Assembly: GCA_019639175.1 (NCBI GenBank)
Contig: JAHBSK010000005.1
Location: forward strand, 248,001 to 312,000
Length of the DNA stretch: 64,000 nucleotides
Direction: 5' to 3'
Origin: Acidobacteriota bacterium
Lineage (GTDB): Bacteria > Acidobacteriota > Blastocatellia > Pyrinomonadales > Pyrinomonadaceae
In this document: positions 62,936 through 64,000 of the stretch, one piece after another
Numbering within the stretch: position 1 is the stretch's first letter
Layout: each line of letters begins with the position of its first letter
Translations under genes and position numbers: made by a program
Notes under the pieces: generated by a model
What the model was told of the DNA's origin: nothing
Database searches by the model: none
What the model saw: only the letters and a program-made list of their open reading frames with translations

Positions 62936-63565
62936 CTATTTACTATAAAGCTCGACGATCAACTGCTCGTTAATATTCGGATCAATGTCCTGCCTGGTCG
63001 GCAATGACGAGACGGAAACGCCCACACCGCTGTCCGCCGTAAGCCATGACGGACGCCCGCGGCCTGCGGCAGTTTGCCATGCGGCATCAACATGCGCATT
63101 TGTCTGGCTTTTTTCCTTGATGGTGATAACGTCACCGACCCTTACCTGAAATGAAGGGATATTGACCTTTTTGTCATTGACAAGGACGTGGCCGTGATTG
63201 ACAAGCTGGCGTGCCTGTCGGCGCGATGTGGCAAAACCGGCACGATATACCGCGTTGTCCAGCCTTCTTTCCAAAATGAAAAGAAGATTTTCGCCCGTGA
63301 CGCCTTTTTGCCGCAGGGCCTTGTCAAAATAATTCCTGAACTGCTTTTCGAGAATGAAATACATTCTCTTTACCTTCTGCTTCTCGCGAAGCTGCTGGCC
63401 GTAACCCACCAGCATCTTGCGTCTGGCGGCACCGTGTTGTCCCGGAGGGTTGGTTCCGCGCCTCTCGATAGCACAGGAAGGCTTAAAGCACCTGTCGCCT
63501 TTCAAAAATAATTTTCCGCCTTCGCGGCGGCACAAACGGCACACCGCATCTCTGTATCTAGCCAT
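62936..63565 (-). CDS. rpsD: Ribosomal protein S4
   Basis: 209 residues. [20 protein letters not shown] has the four Cys of the zinc-type S4, then [20 protein letters not shown], and the S4 RNA-binding motif [20 protein letters not shown], then [19 protein letters not shown]. In many bacteria S4 represses this operon; no leader structure could be shown here. Confidence 0.96.
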   Translation of the reverse strand: MARYRDAVCRLCRREGGKLFLKGDRCFKPSCAIERRGTNPPGQHGAARRKMLVGYGQQLREKQKVKRMYFILEKQFRNYFDKALRQKGVTGENLLFILERRLDNAVYRAGFATSRRQARQLVNHGHVLVNDKKVNIPSFQVRVGDVITIKEKSQTNAHVDAAWQTAAGRGRPSWLTADSGVGVSVSSLPTRQDIDPNINEQLIVELYSK

Positions 63566-63583
63566 AATTTTTTGTTGCTTTCG

Positions 63584-63770
63584 GCAAAATGATCTTTGAC
63601 CTTTCTAAGACCTTTGACCATCGGTCATGGCGATCATTCTGCGAAAAAGTTTACGGGAACATCACGCCCCCTTCATCCTTTTGATAAGTAGATCGAGCCT
63701 GTTCAGGCCCGAATTCAAAGATCGAAGATCAAAGGCCAAAGGCTAAAGTCCAAAGACCAATGACCCAAGA
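63584..63770. repeat. Period-7 array between rpsK and rpsD (CTTTGAC type)
   Basis: Bases 63590-63618 have ATCTTTG, ACCTTTC, GACCTTTG; after GC-rich spacer DNA, 63714-63768 has about eight heptamers (CAAAGAT, CGAAGAT, CAAAGGC twice, TAAAGTC, CAAAGAC, CAATGAC, CCAAGAT). These are the reverse complement of the intergenic type at 5715-5873. The array runs into the rpsK stop codon. Confidence 0.88.
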
Positions 63771-64000
63771 TCAAACCCTGCGACGCTTTGGCGGACGGCA
63801 GCCGTTGTGCGGGATGGGCGTGGTGTCGCGAATGGACGTCACGCGTATCCCGGCCTGAGCAACCGCTCTGATCGCCGATTCACGTCCGCCGCCCGGGCCT
63901 TTCACGCGAACCTCGGCCTCACGCATACCGGCCTCGACCGCCTTGCGGGCAACCTCTCCGGCGGCCTGCTGTGCGGCAAAAGGCGTCCCTTTGCGCGAAC
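63771..64000 (-). CDS. rpsK: Ribosomal protein S11 (start beyond window)
   Basis: The C-terminal ~75 residues: [20 protein letters not shown], then [20 protein letters not shown] and [20 protein letters not shown] as the canonical end. Its stop codon TGA lies in the last heptamer of the period-7 array. First visible gene of the alpha operon in transcription order. Confidence 0.96.
   Translation of the reverse strand, partial: SRKGTPFAAQQAAGEVARKAVEAGMREAEVRVKGPGGGRESAIRAVAQAGIRVTSIRDTTPIPHNGCRPPKRRRV

Overview
The window reads as a chromosomal segment of a diderm bacterium, most likely an acidobacterium of class Blastocatellia (Pyrinomonadaceae-like). This is inferred from content only: an LpxD lipid A gene, OmpA-type and lipoprotein genes, CadC-like winged-helix/TPR regulators, a YtxJ-type bacillithiol-linked protein, three adjacent secreted amidohydrolase-family genes, and a great density of 7- and 8-bp-period repeats between, and even inside, housekeeping genes. 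No rRNA or tRNA gene, CRISPR array, integrase or transposase was found.

Layout. 1-9.7 kb: envelope genes (a VIT/VWA protein cut by the window edge, a secreted helical protein, a coiled-coil protein, an OmpA protein), a degenerate ABC ATPase and an MsbA-like exporter. 9.9-12.4 kb: an SRPBCC protein, then yicC-gmk-rpoZ with a terminator. 12.4-15.8 kb: ETF-quinone oxidoreductase, a DUF3142-like lipoprotein and a truncated CPBP-type membrane protein. 16-17.7 kb: two adjacent nucleotidyltransferase two-gene modules (mntA-hepT and an AbiEii-like pair). 17.8-27 kb: mtnA, a DoxX-like protein, alpha-glucan phosphorylase, a MITE-like element, a ytxJ/DUF971 operon, and an ABC-2 exporter operon with a TPR membrane protein between permease and ATPase. 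27-37 kb: priA, a wHTH-TPR regulator divergent from a secreted Cna-B-like protein, a Uma2-like gene, lpxD, a small metalloprotease and msrB. 37-42 kb: three amidohydrolase-family genes, of which only the middle one keeps the metal ligands. 42-48 kb: a DCC thiol protein, mutS2, a PIN toxin-antitoxin pair and a tandem pair of secreted paralogues. 48.6-52.6 kb: dnaG and rpoD (primase and primary sigma factor). 52.7-64 kb: a minus-strand housekeeping block, read in transcription order as rpsK-rpsD-rpoA-rplQ-accB-accC-rpsO-pnp-glyQS-cca, with a small lipoprotein gene beyond it.

The most unusual property is the behaviour of the short-period repeats. The same styles of array (period 7: CTTTGAT, GATCCGC, GTCTCCT; period 8: TGTCTCCY) that fill intergenic gaps are also found in frame inside etf-QO, mutS2 (at least two sites) and cca. 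They encode polar linker segments there, and repeat copies also carry the stop codons of an ABC ATPase gene and of rpsK. This looks like an active repeat-spreading process that tolerates or exploits coding DNA, comparable in outcome to Rickettsia palindromic elements but built from short tandem heptamers and octamers.
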